This document shows positions 1 through 5,172 of a stretch of DNA of 5,449 bases, one piece after another. Each line of letters opens with the position of its first letter. The stretch's first letter is position 1. Both the position numbers and the translations under genes were made by a program. Source of the stretch: an uncultured Planctomycetaceae bacterium. Its GTDB lineage: Bacteria; Planctomycetota; Planctomycetia; Pirellulales; JACPPG01. The DNA lies in assembly GCA_945957305.1 (NCBI GenBank), contig CAMFLN010000293.1, forward strand, positions 1-5,449. Direction: 5' to 3'. The notes below the pieces were generated by a model. That model did not search any database, had not been told where the DNA came from, and saw nothing but the letters and a program-made list of their open reading frames with translations.

Positions 1-301
1 GCATGACGCCCAAGTCGCAGAGACCACGAATGACCCGGGCTCCTGTTCCCGGGATCACCGCTTCGCAGCGATCCGGAGCCACTTCCTGCAACTTGAGCGA
101 GTGTTCGCCCACCAAGTCGCGAACGTAAAAAGTCGCCTTTGCAGCCAAAATCAGTGCGACATCCGCGTCGGCGTTCAGGTCTTCGCTGAGCACGACGTCC
201 GCCTTCGTCCCCTCGGCATGGGGAACGACAAACACAAAATGCGCGCTCGCTGTTTGCACGAGCATCATAAAGGCGATCGACTGCGTTACGAGATTTCTCA
301 T
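1..301 (-). CDS. DUF4198-like exported protein, N-terminal part (cut by left window edge)
   Basis: The first 100 codons are open on the minus strand and continue past the left edge, so the C-terminus is missing. The N-terminus is a clear signal peptide: a short basic start (MRN), a hydrophobic core, and an ASA cleavage site at about residue 20. The mature protein begins HFVFVVPHAEGTKADVV and continues with a VLSEDL segment, a TFYVRD segment and a PGTGARVIRGLCDLGVM segment. This order resembles the beta-sandwich DUF4198 proteins common in planctomycetes, some of which in other phyla are linked to nickel or cobalt uptake. The role here is unknown. ATG 301 is preferred because GAGGA lies 9 nt upstream. 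An in-frame ATG at 310 sits directly against that purine stretch. It lies 104 bp downstream of the PEP-CTERM gene on the same strand, with no convincing terminator between, so co-transcription is plausible. Confidence 0.7.
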   Translation of the reverse strand, partial: MRNLVTQSIAFMMLVQTASAHFVFVVPHAEGTKADVVLSEDLNADADVALILAAKATFYVRDLVGEHSLKLQEVAPDRCEAVIPGTGARVIRGLCDLGVM

Positions 302-405
302 TGTCCTCATTCCTCTAGCACTCAGATTTGCAGCAAAATACATGCCCGAGGAATTGCTATTCCGCCTCGACATGATCCACCTGTGTGCGGCGCGTCGTTC
401 AAGTT
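302..405. other. Short same-strand intergenic gap between PEP-CTERM and DUF4198-like genes
   Basis: This 104-bp gap separates two minus-strand genes. It contains a small inverted repeat, GGAAT-tgct-ATTCC at 350-363. It is too weak for an intrinsic terminator and is not followed by a T-run on the minus strand. GAGGA on the minus strand just upstream of ATG 301 is the likely ribosome binding site of the downstream gene. No promoter was recognised, which favours read-through from the PEP-CTERM gene. Confidence 0.4.
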
Positions 406-1188
406 TCACTTTGATTCCTTTCGACCTCCGCGGCGCACAAACATCCAGCAACCCGCACTGGCCATACCGAATAGCAGGATCGACGCCGGCTCAGGCACGG
501 GAACCGATTGCGTATCGACGGACAAGGCCTGCAGGGCCGCTGACGGAACGCCAAAATCCCATGTCAATCGCAGGCTGGCCGTGTCCTGCGGCAGGGTGAA
601 GGTCCACAAATTGTCGACCAAATAAGCCGTGCCCAGGCCGCCGAAATTGCTACCGCCGTCGTTATAGACTTCGGTATGTGCATACGACGGCAGCGTGCTC
701 ACGTCGATGGAATGCACGGCACCCTGCGGATCGGTATAGTCGGCCGTCAGCGCGCCAACGCCGATCAACGAGCCAAACGTTTGGATCTCGGCCGATACCA
801 TGAGGACGTTACCGGCCAAGTTGTACCCTGGCACATTCATCGTGGGATGCAGAACGCCAGAAAATGAATAAACGTCAGTGCCAGCGGCAAAAGCGCCATC
901 ACCCGGCGCGGTGCTGTCGTACCAGGTCGACAGATTCTGGACACTGGCATTGGGATTTACGAGCGATTGCGCGGCAAGGGGACTCGCAGAAGTCGGCACG
1001 CTCGCCGTGGGCGACATCGAGTTCCATTCTTGGTATGTCGCTTGCGAGCCAATCGCGGACGAGTTATCCGCGGGTCGTCCCCACGCTGGTAGCGCCACCG
1101 TGTGAAAGCTGGCGGCTACTCCGCTCCTGACATGGCACGTCAGGACAGAAAACAAGACGAACAATTTCCAACAGGTTGTAAACGTCAC
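406..1188 (-). CDS. PEP-CTERM sorting domain-containing exported protein
   Basis: A 260-residue protein, exported and then probably processed by an exosortase at its C-terminal PEP-CTERM signal. The signal has the three expected parts: VPEP (PEP at about residues 232-234), a hydrophobic segment (about 235-251), and a basic tail beginning RRGGRK at 252. The N-terminus is a signal peptide with basic residues, a hydrophobic core around 9-19, and a GVAA cleavage region near 23-26. The mature part is rich in Ser, Thr, Ala, Gly and Asp and low in Lys, as expected for a secreted beta-rich surface protein; it contains TYQEW and VYSFSG segments. No catalytic motif was recognised. The reading frame is open to an ATG at 1293, but GTG 1188 is chosen because AAGGA lies 8 nt upstream and the signal peptide then starts at the N-terminus. 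It probably heads a transcript with the DUF4198-like gene. Its specific function is unknown. Confidence 0.85.
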   Translation of the reverse strand: MTFTTCWKLFVLFSVLTCHVRSGVAASFHTVALPAWGRPADNSSAIGSQATYQEWNSMSPTASVPTSASPLAAQSLVNPNASVQNLSTWYDSTAPGDGAFAAGTDVYSFSGVLHPTMNVPGYNLAGNVLMVSAEIQTFGSLIGVGALTADYTDPQGAVHSIDVSTLPSYAHTEVYNDGGSNFGGLGTAYLVDNLWTFTLPQDTASLRLTWDFGVPSAALQALSVDTQSVPVPEPASILLFGMASAGCWMFVRRGGRKESK

Positions 1189-1196
1189 AGAAGATG

Positions 1197-1201
1197 TCCT
1201 T
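1197..1201 (-). promoter_or_regulatory. Ribosome binding site AAGGA deciding the GTG start of the PEP-CTERM gene
   Basis: AAGGA on the minus strand lies 8 nt before GTG 1188. The longer in-frame ATG at 1293 would put 35 extra residues, many polar, in front of the signal peptide. The Shine-Dalgarno position therefore favours the shorter protein. Confidence 0.7.
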
Positions 1202-1471
1202 CGCTTAAGTGGTGAATAATTGCTGGCAAGATCAGGTGCGTTGCACGCTGTAAACGCTTGCATTAGCTGACTGCCAAAGGGAAATGTGGCCACTTAACAA
1301 GGATGATTCCCAGTGAGCGCGGCAAAGCCTCAGCCCCTAGCAACGTCGATGCGCACAAAGACAAATGCGTCCATCAGTTGACGCCCGCGCGTGGGAAAGA
1401 AGATGCGCACCAACGAGCGCATTGGCCCGATCGAGGCCCATTTCCCCTGACACCCTTGCCGGGCATCACGT

Positions 1472-1495
1472 GTGACGTCACCAACGGAGCGTTGG
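1472..1495. repeat. Perfect palindrome GTGACGTCAC adjoining hairpin CCAACG-gag-CGTTGG
   Basis: GTGACGTCAC at 1472-1481 is a perfect 10-bp palindrome. Sharing its last base is a perfect 6-bp stem with a triloop, CCAACG-gag-CGTTGG at 1481-1495. CACGTG (1467-1472) touches the left side. There is no T-run on either strand, so it is not a standard intrinsic terminator. It lies inside the predicted leader of the minus-strand PEP-CTERM transcript and could be RNA structure, a protein-binding site or chance in GC-rich DNA. Confidence 0.45.
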
Positions 1496-1584
1496 GACTG
1501 AGGGGCGGGCGGGCGAAAGGCTGGCGAGCCGCTCACGACGAGTGACACGGCACCTTATTGATACCATGTCTCACGACTTTTGAG

Positions 1585-1612
1585 ATTCTAATTGTCCCCT
1601 CGCGTGTGTCAA
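1585..1612 (-). promoter_or_regulatory. Sigma70-type promoter directed left toward the PEP-CTERM gene
   Basis: On the minus strand there is TTGACA (1612 to 1607, full match to the -35 consensus), 16 bp of spacer, then TAGAAT (1590 to 1585, five of six matches to the -10 consensus). Transcription would begin near 1578 and run left, giving a leader of about 390 nt before GTG 1188. A nearer, weaker promoter cannot be excluded. The half-site TTGAGATT (1580-1587, plus strand) overlaps the -10 element and repeats one arm of the Fur-like box at 1715-1731. Confidence 0.6.
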
Positions 1613-1673
1613 GCTAATCGCGCCCGGACCTCCACTAATGCGGCGTTACACCGAGAATTCACGAATCAAATGC

Positions 1674-1701
1674 TTGACGCCGTCGATAGCTCGGGTATGA
1701 T
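1674..1701 (+). promoter_or_regulatory. Sigma70-type promoter for the DUF1559-lipoprotein-hemP operon
   Basis: TTGACG (1674-1679) and TATGAT (1696-1701) are separated by 16 bp, each matching consensus at five of six positions. Transcription would start around 1708 and give a leader of about 270 nt before ATG 1982. A near-palindrome follows about 7 bp after the expected start, a position where a bound repressor would block initiation or escape. Confidence 0.65.
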
Positions 1702-1714
1702 CAGCGGACCGGAC

Positions 1715-1731
1715 TTGAGACTAAATCTCAA
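1715..1731. promoter_or_regulatory. Candidate Fur-type operator (7-1-7 near-palindrome)
   Basis: The 17-bp sequence TTGAGACTAAATCTCAA has perfect 6-bp outer arms (TTGAGA/TCTCAA) around a central A. Its inner 15 bp match the Fur 7-1-7 form TGAGAAT-N-ATTCTCA, a known variant of TGATAAT-N-ATTATCA, except for one base in each arm. It sits just downstream of a good sigma70 promoter. The operon it precedes ends in a HemP-family gene, a family often under Fur control in proteobacteria. The Fur assignment is inference; another dimeric repressor could bind such a site. Confidence 0.5.
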
Positions 1732-1970
1732 TAACTCAGCTAGCCCGCCAACGCACGCTCGCCAAAACCGGAAACCGCCTGGGCCAAACATTGGCAGCAG
1801 GCGGCCAGAACCGCAGGGCTTAACCACAGCGGCCGCAACGTTCGGACACTCAGCCCGGGTGCGCGTTCCGACACGCATTCCGGCAGGAGCTCGCCGTGGC
1901 GCCCTGCAGGACGGAGCACGATCGGCGCGTTGGCTCGCGGCAGGTTCCGCGGCCCAACGAGTTTCGCAAG

Positions 1971-1977
1971 GGAGAGG
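1971..1977 (+). promoter_or_regulatory. Ribosome binding site of the DUF1559 gene
   Basis: GGAGAGG ends 4 nt before ATG 1982, with its GGAG core 7 nt away. It supports the start at 1982 rather than the far upstream in-frame start codon at 1592. Confidence 0.7.
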
Positions 1978-1981
1978 AACC

Positions 1982-2872
1982 ATGGCTGGGCTGCGACCAA
2001 GGACGCGCGACCGCGCGGCGTTTACGCTCGTCGAGCTGTTAGTGGTGATCGCCATCATTGGCTTGCTGGTCGGCCTACTACTGCCGGCCGTGCAAGCAGC
2101 ACGCGAAACGGCACGACGCATGCAATGCACCAACAACCTCAAGCAGATCGGCCTGGCCTTTCAGATGTTCGACCAGGCGCGTGGTGCGTTGCCGGCTAAA
2201 TACGAAATCACGACGGCGTCTGACAAATTCAAGCTCAGTGCATTCTTCAATGTCTTGCCGTTTCTCGAAGACGCAGCGCGGAACGAGCAGTTTGACCGGA
2301 CCAAACCGGCGAGCGACGCAGCAAACTCGAAATTGATCAATGTCCCGCTGCCAGCGTTCAGCTGCCCAAGCATGTTGATCAATGAACTCGCCGTCACTCA
2401 GAATCCTGGCTGGGGAAGTTACGCCGTCTGTACCGGTAGCGTTTACAACCACTTCGTGAACATTACCGATCCTGAATTCGACAATGGAGCCATCGTCGAA
2501 AAAGGTTTCGGACCGATCACGATCAGCAACATCGTCAATCAAGATGGCGCCACGCATACCTTCCTGGTCGGTGAGATGAATTTTGGCATCAGAAACTATC
2601 CGAACGAATCCACTCCGACAGGTGGAAGCAATCAATGGGCCAACGGCTACCCATTTTGCAGCACCGCGTCGACCTGCGGCGTTTTCGACGCCGACCGCAA
2701 TGTGATCCCAGGATATTTCTACGAGCTGAATACCTTTCGCAGCGACCACCCCAACGGCGTCAACATGCTGATGGTCGACGGCTCGGTTCACTTCGTCAGC
2801 AAAACAACGTATCCCGATACCCTCAAATTCCTGGCCAAACGCAACGATGGGCACGCGGTCGAAGCGAATTAG
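1982..2872 (+). CDS. DUF1559 domain-containing pseudopilin-like protein
   Basis: A 296-residue protein of the DUF1559 family, which is greatly expanded in planctomycetes. A type IV pilin-like N-terminus comes first: a short basic leader, [16 protein letters not shown] at about 14-29 with the conserved Glu at 18, and a hydrophobic helix to about residue 40. Then follows the family's [20 protein letters not shown] segment. Near the C-terminus the H-X9-DG signature is complete, from His 256 to Asp-Gly 266-267, within a FRSDH...DGSVHF context. Length is normal for the family. Residue -1 relative to the expected prepilin cleavage is Ala rather than the usual Gly. The start is fixed by GGAGAGG just upstream. 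The last 26 bp overlap the following lipoprotein gene. Family members are thought to be surface or pseudopilus proteins, but their exact job is unknown. It lies downstream of the strong promoter and Fur-like box. Confidence 0.93.
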   Translation: MAGLRPRTRDRAAFTLVELLVVIAIIGLLVGLLLPAVQAARETARRMQCTNNLKQIGLAFQMFDQARGALPAKYEITTASDKFKLSAFFNVLPFLEDAARNEQFDRTKPASDAANSKLINVPLPAFSCPSMLINELAVTQNPGWGSYAVCTGSVYNHFVNITDPEFDNGAIVEKGFGPITISNIVNQDGATHTFLVGEMNFGIRNYPNESTPTGGSNQWANGYPFCSTASTCGVFDADRNVIPGYFYELNTFRSDHPNGVNMLMVDGSVHFVSKTTYPDTLKFLAKRNDGHAVEAN

Positions 2873-3290
2873 CCGCCTCCGCCTGGGGCTGCTGGCAATT
2901 GGTGCGCTGGGCATGGTTTGCGGCTGCGCGCCGCCCCCGGTGTCGGTCGAAGGTGCAGTGACGCTCGACGGTACTCCTGTGAACGAGGCTGTGGTTATGT
3001 TCATCCCGCTCGACTACGGACACCAGAAGACGGGCGCTTTGATCACGGAGGGAAACTTCTCGCTGCCGGCGAAAGACGGACTGCTGCCGGGCAAGTATCG
3101 CGTGGAAATCGTCGATGCGCCGCCACTCACCTCGGTGCCGCACGATCCGGTGGCCGCTGCGCAATACCTAAAAAAACGCCGCCTGTTGCCACCGCGATAT
3201 GCCCATCAATCGCCCTTCGAGATTGAAATTGCTGCGGGAGCGCAATCTCCCGTGTCGGCCGATTACAAACTCACCAGCAAACCTCCATGA
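2847..3290 (+). CDS. Small lipoprotein with a transthyretin-like / carboxypeptidase-regulatory-like domain
   Basis: A 147-residue protein with a basic N-terminus (RSKRISRLR), a hydrophobic core (about 13-24) and cysteines at 25 and 27, giving a plausible lipobox (VCGC or LGMVC). It is therefore probably a lipoprotein. The mature domain begins [21 protein letters not shown], then has a [21 protein letters not shown] stretch. This is the typical short beta-sandwich regulatory-like fold found in many planctomycete lipoproteins encoded next to DUF1559 genes. No enzymatic residues were seen. The start at 2847 lies inside the DUF1559 gene and lacks a clear Shine-Dalgarno, so translational coupling is likely. 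The last codon and stop form an ATGA overlap with a possible upstream start of the next frame. Partner or ligand is unknown; the context suggests it acts with the DUF1559 protein at the envelope. Confidence 0.85.
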   Translation: MGTRSKRISRLRLGLLAIGALGMVCGCAPPPVSVEGAVTLDGTPVNEAVVMFIPLDYGHQKTGALITEGNFSLPAKDGLLPGKYRVEIVDAPPLTSVPHDPVAAAQYLKKRRLLPPRYAHQSPFEIEIAAGAQSPVSADYKLTSKPP

Positions 3291-3403
3291 TTCATGCAGC
3301 AGCGCTCTATCAATCCCCCCTAAATGCCAGAGATCGCGACATGATCGGCAACCAAACGCCAAAAGCAGAAAACAGCTCGACTCTTCACCCCGCGAGGTTT
3401 TCG
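3291..3403 (+). other. Gap between lipoprotein gene and hemP
   Basis: This 113-bp stretch has no convincing terminator or promoter, so hemP is probably on the same transcript. It is open in the hemP frame back to an ATG at 3287 that overlaps the lipoprotein stop codon (ATGA), but the translated residues are not like HemP. GAGG at 3394-3397, 6 nt before ATG 3404, is the likely hemP ribosome binding site. Confidence 0.5.
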
Positions 3404-3580
3404 ATGACGAATGATTCGCCCCAAGGATGCCCCCATCCCGCGGCTGAGCAGCCGGCTCGGCCGCGCGAAATCGACTCGGCAGAACTCATGTGTGGCCAGC
3501 GAGAAATCGTGATCCGCCACGGTCAGGAACTGTACCGGTTGAATGTCACGCGCAGCGGCAAATTGATCTTACGCAAGTAG
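3404..3580 (+). CDS. hemP: HemP-family hemin uptake protein
   Basis: A 58-residue protein. Its C-terminal half reads REIDSAELMCGQREIVIRHG and then QELYRLNVTRSGKLILRK. This matches the HemP pattern: a Ser-x-x-Leu segment, RE-hydrophobic-I-x-H-x-G, YRL, TR and the terminal GKLIL-x-K. HemP proteins are small and often lie in haem uptake loci; work in Burkholderia and related proteobacteria indicates an activator role for haem receptor expression rather than transport itself. No haem receptor, TonB or ABC transporter gene is in this window, so the gene is separated from a classical uptake cluster or simply travels with the upstream pair. ATG 3404 is chosen because GAGG lies 6 nt upstream and the length fits the family. 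A 97-residue form from ATG 3287 is possible but would have an atypical N-terminus. The Fur-like box at 1715-1731 would control it if the three genes share a transcript. Confidence 0.85.
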   Translation: MTNDSPQGCPHPAAEQPARPREIDSAELMCGQREIVIRHGQELYRLNVTRSGKLILRK

Positions 3581-3710
3581 GCGGCGTTTCTGTGCGGCGG
3601 CGCAGGGACCTGCTGGCCTTCTTCGGCCATGCTGCACGACGTCGCTCGATTGACCGCACGCATCACGCTTCCGCCATTCCTGCGAGCATCGTAGTGCATG
3701 CTGCGTTCGT
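3581..3710. other. Convergent intergenic region between hemP and the repeat-protein gene
   Basis: 130 bp between two converging stop codons. A hairpin TGGCC-ttcttc-GGCCA lies at 3614-3629 but has no T-run on either strand, so it is at best a weak bidirectional terminator. CATGCTGC occurs twice (3628-3635 and about 3698-3705). No gene was seen. Confidence 0.4.
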
Positions 3711-4856
3711 CTACTTGGCAGCCGGCCGACAGTAGGAAAGCGTCAGCAAAGCGTAACCCGTCACCAGGTTCGGGTCCCCTTCCATCCAACGGCTATTGTC
3801 GTTGATCCACGAACCGTCCGGTTGCTGACGACTCGCGAGTTCGCGAATCAAATCGGCCCGCCAATCGTGCTGAGTTCCCCCAGCATCCGTCAGTTTCTCT
3901 TGCCCCAGAGCCGCCAGGGCTTTTCCAAAGAGGTGGTAGTAGTAATACAGCCCCTCGTCTTTCAGCCCCGGGTTCTCTTTGACCGTGTAATGCTTTTGGG
4001 CCCAGTCGACGGCTGCCTTCACCCGCGGGTCATCCGCTTTCAGTCCGGCAAAGATCATGCTCTTTAGGCCGGCATAGCTCATGGAACCGTAGCTGCGGAG
4101 GCCGCCATTGGGGGTCTTGCCAGCGGGGCTGCTCCCCTGGCCGATGGGCGAGTAGTAGAAGCCGCCGTCAGGGTCTTTGGCCGCGAATTGTGTTGTGTTG
4201 TATTGCGATTCGAGGTTCTGGCAGCGCGAAACAAAGATCAGTGCGCGCTTGACGGCTTCATCATCGGCCCCCTCCCCTGCCCCCTCGAGAGCCTCCATCA
4301 GGAAGTGCGTGTTCGAAAGATCGGGACGCTCGGCGCCGCCGTAACCGACCCCGCCGTACGAGATGTCATCCGGTTTGCGTCCGTCCTCGTCGCCGAACTG
4401 CAGTCCTTGCAAAAACTTCTCGGCCTCTTTGAGAATCTTCTGATATTTCCCGTCGCGATTGGCGGCTGAAAAGCACAGCACCCCCAGGCATGTTTCATAG
4501 TTTCGCAAACGCGATTTCGGGGCATAGATCCCGCCGTCCGGCTGCACGAAGCGTTCCAAGTACCGCAGGCTTTTCGCCACCACGGGATCATCCGGCGTAC
4601 GGCCATTGGCCAAGAGGCTGGTCGCGACAATCGCCGTAATGCCCGGCCCGGCCGCGGCACTGAAGGAGCCATCCTCGGCCTGTCCTTTCGTGCGCAAAAA
4701 CTCGATTCCCTTTTGCACCTCACGATCGAGCGTCGCCCGATCGTCCGCGGTCAGGTCCCCTGCCCAAGCCATCCGACGGGCGGGAAATGCGATGCAGCCG
4801 ATGAGGACCAGGACGACGGTGAGTCGGAGGAAAACTACGGTTTGTGCCGTCTTCAT
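3711..4856 (-). CDS. Exported prenyltransferase/squalene-oxidase-repeat (alpha/alpha toroid) protein
   Basis: A 381-residue protein with repeated helix pairs carrying QW-like ends, the pattern of the squalene cyclase/prenyltransferase toroid. Repeats appear at about 49-65 (GIEFLRTKGQAEDGSF), 96-111 (LRYLERFVQPDGGIY), 145-174 (FLQGLQF then YGGVGYGG), 205-237 (ending PDGGFYY), 253-272 (RSYGSMSYAGLKSMIFAGL) and 336-350 (ELASRQQPDGSW). The DXDD acid motif of true squalene-hopene cyclases was not found, and the protein is much shorter than those enzymes. A binding or scaffold role outside the cytoplasm is therefore likelier than cyclisation. The N-terminus has a hydrophobic stretch (8-24). It may be cleaved after AWA at 32, or lipidated at Cys 21 (LIGC). 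ATG 4856 is preferred over the 20-codon-longer frame start at 4916, because the hydrophobic segment then lies at the N-terminus and GAGG lies 10 nt upstream. It is divergent from the PSCyt1-type gene. Confidence 0.87.
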   Translation of the reverse strand: MKTAQTVVFLRLTVVLVLIGCIAFPARRMAWAGDLTADDRATLDREVQKGIEFLRTKGQAEDGSFSAAAGPGITAIVATSLLANGRTPDDPVVAKSLRYLERFVQPDGGIYAPKSRLRNYETCLGVLCFSAANRDGKYQKILKEAEKFLQGLQFGDEDGRKPDDISYGGVGYGGAERPDLSNTHFLMEALEGAGEGADDEAVKRALIFVSRCQNLESQYNTTQFAAKDPDGGFYYSPIGQGSSPAGKTPNGGLRSYGSMSYAGLKSMIFAGLKADDPRVKAAVDWAQKHYTVKENPGLKDEGLYYYYHLFGKALAALGQEKLTDAGGTQHDWRADLIRELASRQQPDGSWINDNSRWMEGDPNLVTGYALLTLSYCRPAAK

Positions 4857-4899
4857 GCTTTCGTGACCTCGACCAATAATGCGAAATCTGCTGGGGCGA

Positions 4900-4913
4900 C
4901 GGGGCATGCCCCG
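4900..4913. repeat. 14-bp perfect palindrome CGGGGCATGCCCCG
   Basis: The sequence equals its own reverse complement over 14 bp. It lies 44-57 bp upstream of ATG 4856, where an operator or leader hairpin for the repeat-protein gene would be expected. It has no T-run nearby and so is not a terminator. Confidence 0.6.
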
Positions 4914-4969
4914 CACTTCGCGTGCCGGCTCCCCGGTCAGTATTTTCGATGTTTTTACGCGTGCCCAGC

Positions 4970-4994
4970 CCCTGCCATCATCATACTGGCAGGG
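4970..4994. repeat. Inverted repeat CCCTGCCA-N9-TGGCAGGG
   Basis: Perfect 8-bp arms are separated by 9 bp, a spacing compatible with a dimeric regulator or an RNA stem-loop. A T-run begins 14 nt after the right arm on the plus strand, too far for a normal intrinsic terminator. Confidence 0.6.
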
Positions 4995-5021
4995 CCCGCG
5001 GTAGCGATTTTTTGGTCAAGC

Positions 5022-5040
5022 GAGGCGAAATCGTCGCCTC
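5022..5040. repeat. Inverted repeat GAGGCGA-aatcg-TCGCCTC
   Basis: Perfect 7-bp arms with a 5-nt loop lie 8 bp after the T-run at 5008-5013. They could form a stable hairpin on either strand or bind a regulator. No T-run follows on the plus strand. Confidence 0.55.
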
Positions 5041-5117
5041 CACGCGACTGCCCCCTGCTTCCCCAGTCCCTCCGTTGCCCCGAAGACCATGAGATGCCGC
5101 CGAGCCGCCCGGCCGGT

Positions 5118-5123
5118 TAGAAT
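5118..5123 (+). promoter_or_regulatory. Possible -10 element ahead of the PSCyt1-type gene
   Basis: TAGAAT matches the -10 consensus at five of six positions, but no good -35 was found 16-18 bp upstream. If used, transcription starts near 5130, which excludes the ATG at 5122 as a start and supports GTG 5173 with a leader of about 43 nt. Confidence 0.3.
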
Positions 5124-5172
5124 GATCGGGTGGCCCCGCGAATCGATTACGAGCCCAAGCGGATTTCCAGCG

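Larger units (their letters stand above)
1189..1981. other. Long divergent intergenic region with two promoters and several hairpins
   Basis: About 790 bp separate the starts of the two divergent genes. The open frames in it (1303-1545 plus, 1330-1548 minus, and the in-frame extension 1592-1981 ahead of the DUF1559 gene) have compositions rich in Arg, Ala, Pro and Ser and no recognisable domain, so I do not call them genes. It contains a minus-strand promoter at 1585-1612, a plus-strand promoter at 1674-1701, a Fur-like palindrome at 1715-1731, stem-loops at 1472-1495, and a GGCT-ggcg-AGCC hairpin near 1521-1532. If these are the main promoters, both messages carry long leaders of about 390 nt on the left and 270 nt on the right. 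A small RNA or a dispersed repeat could lie in 1300-1580; I cannot show either from one window. Confidence 0.6.
4857..5172. other. Divergent intergenic region with three perfect inverted repeats
   Basis: This 316-bp stretch lies between the starts of the repeat-protein gene and the cytochrome gene. It holds perfect inverted repeats at 4900-4913, 4970-4994 and 5022-5040, plus a run of six T at 5008-5013 on the plus strand. A possible -10 (TAGAAT, 5118-5123) precedes the cytochrome gene. No protein gene is convincing here. Confidence 0.5.

Noticed and set aside
101..625. 174-codon plus-strand frame
   Set aside because: It runs opposite the signal peptide and body of the DUF4198-like gene and the PEP-CTERM C-terminus, and its translation has no recognisable domain.
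1189..1293. 35-residue N-terminal extension of the PEP-CTERM protein from ATG 1293
   Set aside because: AAGGA 8 nt before GTG 1188 and the signal peptide position support the shorter form.
1348..1413. Direct repeat GATGCGCAC-x-AA at 1348 and 1402
   Set aside because: Only two short copies 54 bp apart without further structure; chance in GC-rich DNA is enough to explain it.
1303..1548. Overlapping frames on both strands (80 and 72 codons)
   Set aside because: No domain, low-complexity composition typical of GC-rich non-coding DNA, and the two frames oppose each other over the same bases. The minus one has a weak AAGG before GTG 1548, which alone is not enough.
1592..1981. 130-codon in-frame extension upstream of the DUF1559 start
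   Set aside because: It would place a long, Arg/Ala/Pro-rich stretch in front of a prepilin leader, which must be near the N-terminus. It also spans the predicted promoter and Fur-like box, and a good ribosome binding site marks ATG 1982.
2078..3004. 308-codon minus-strand frame opposite the DUF1559 and lipoprotein genes
   Set aside because: It is the antisense shadow of two genes with clear family motifs on the plus strand.
4298..4723. 141-codon minus-strand frame inside the toroid-protein gene
   Set aside because: It is an alternative frame of the real gene, with Arg/Ser-rich shadow composition.
4970..5013. Intrinsic terminator (8-bp stem plus T6)
   Set aside because: The T-run starts 14 nt after the stem rather than directly after it, and there is no plus-strand gene upstream to terminate.
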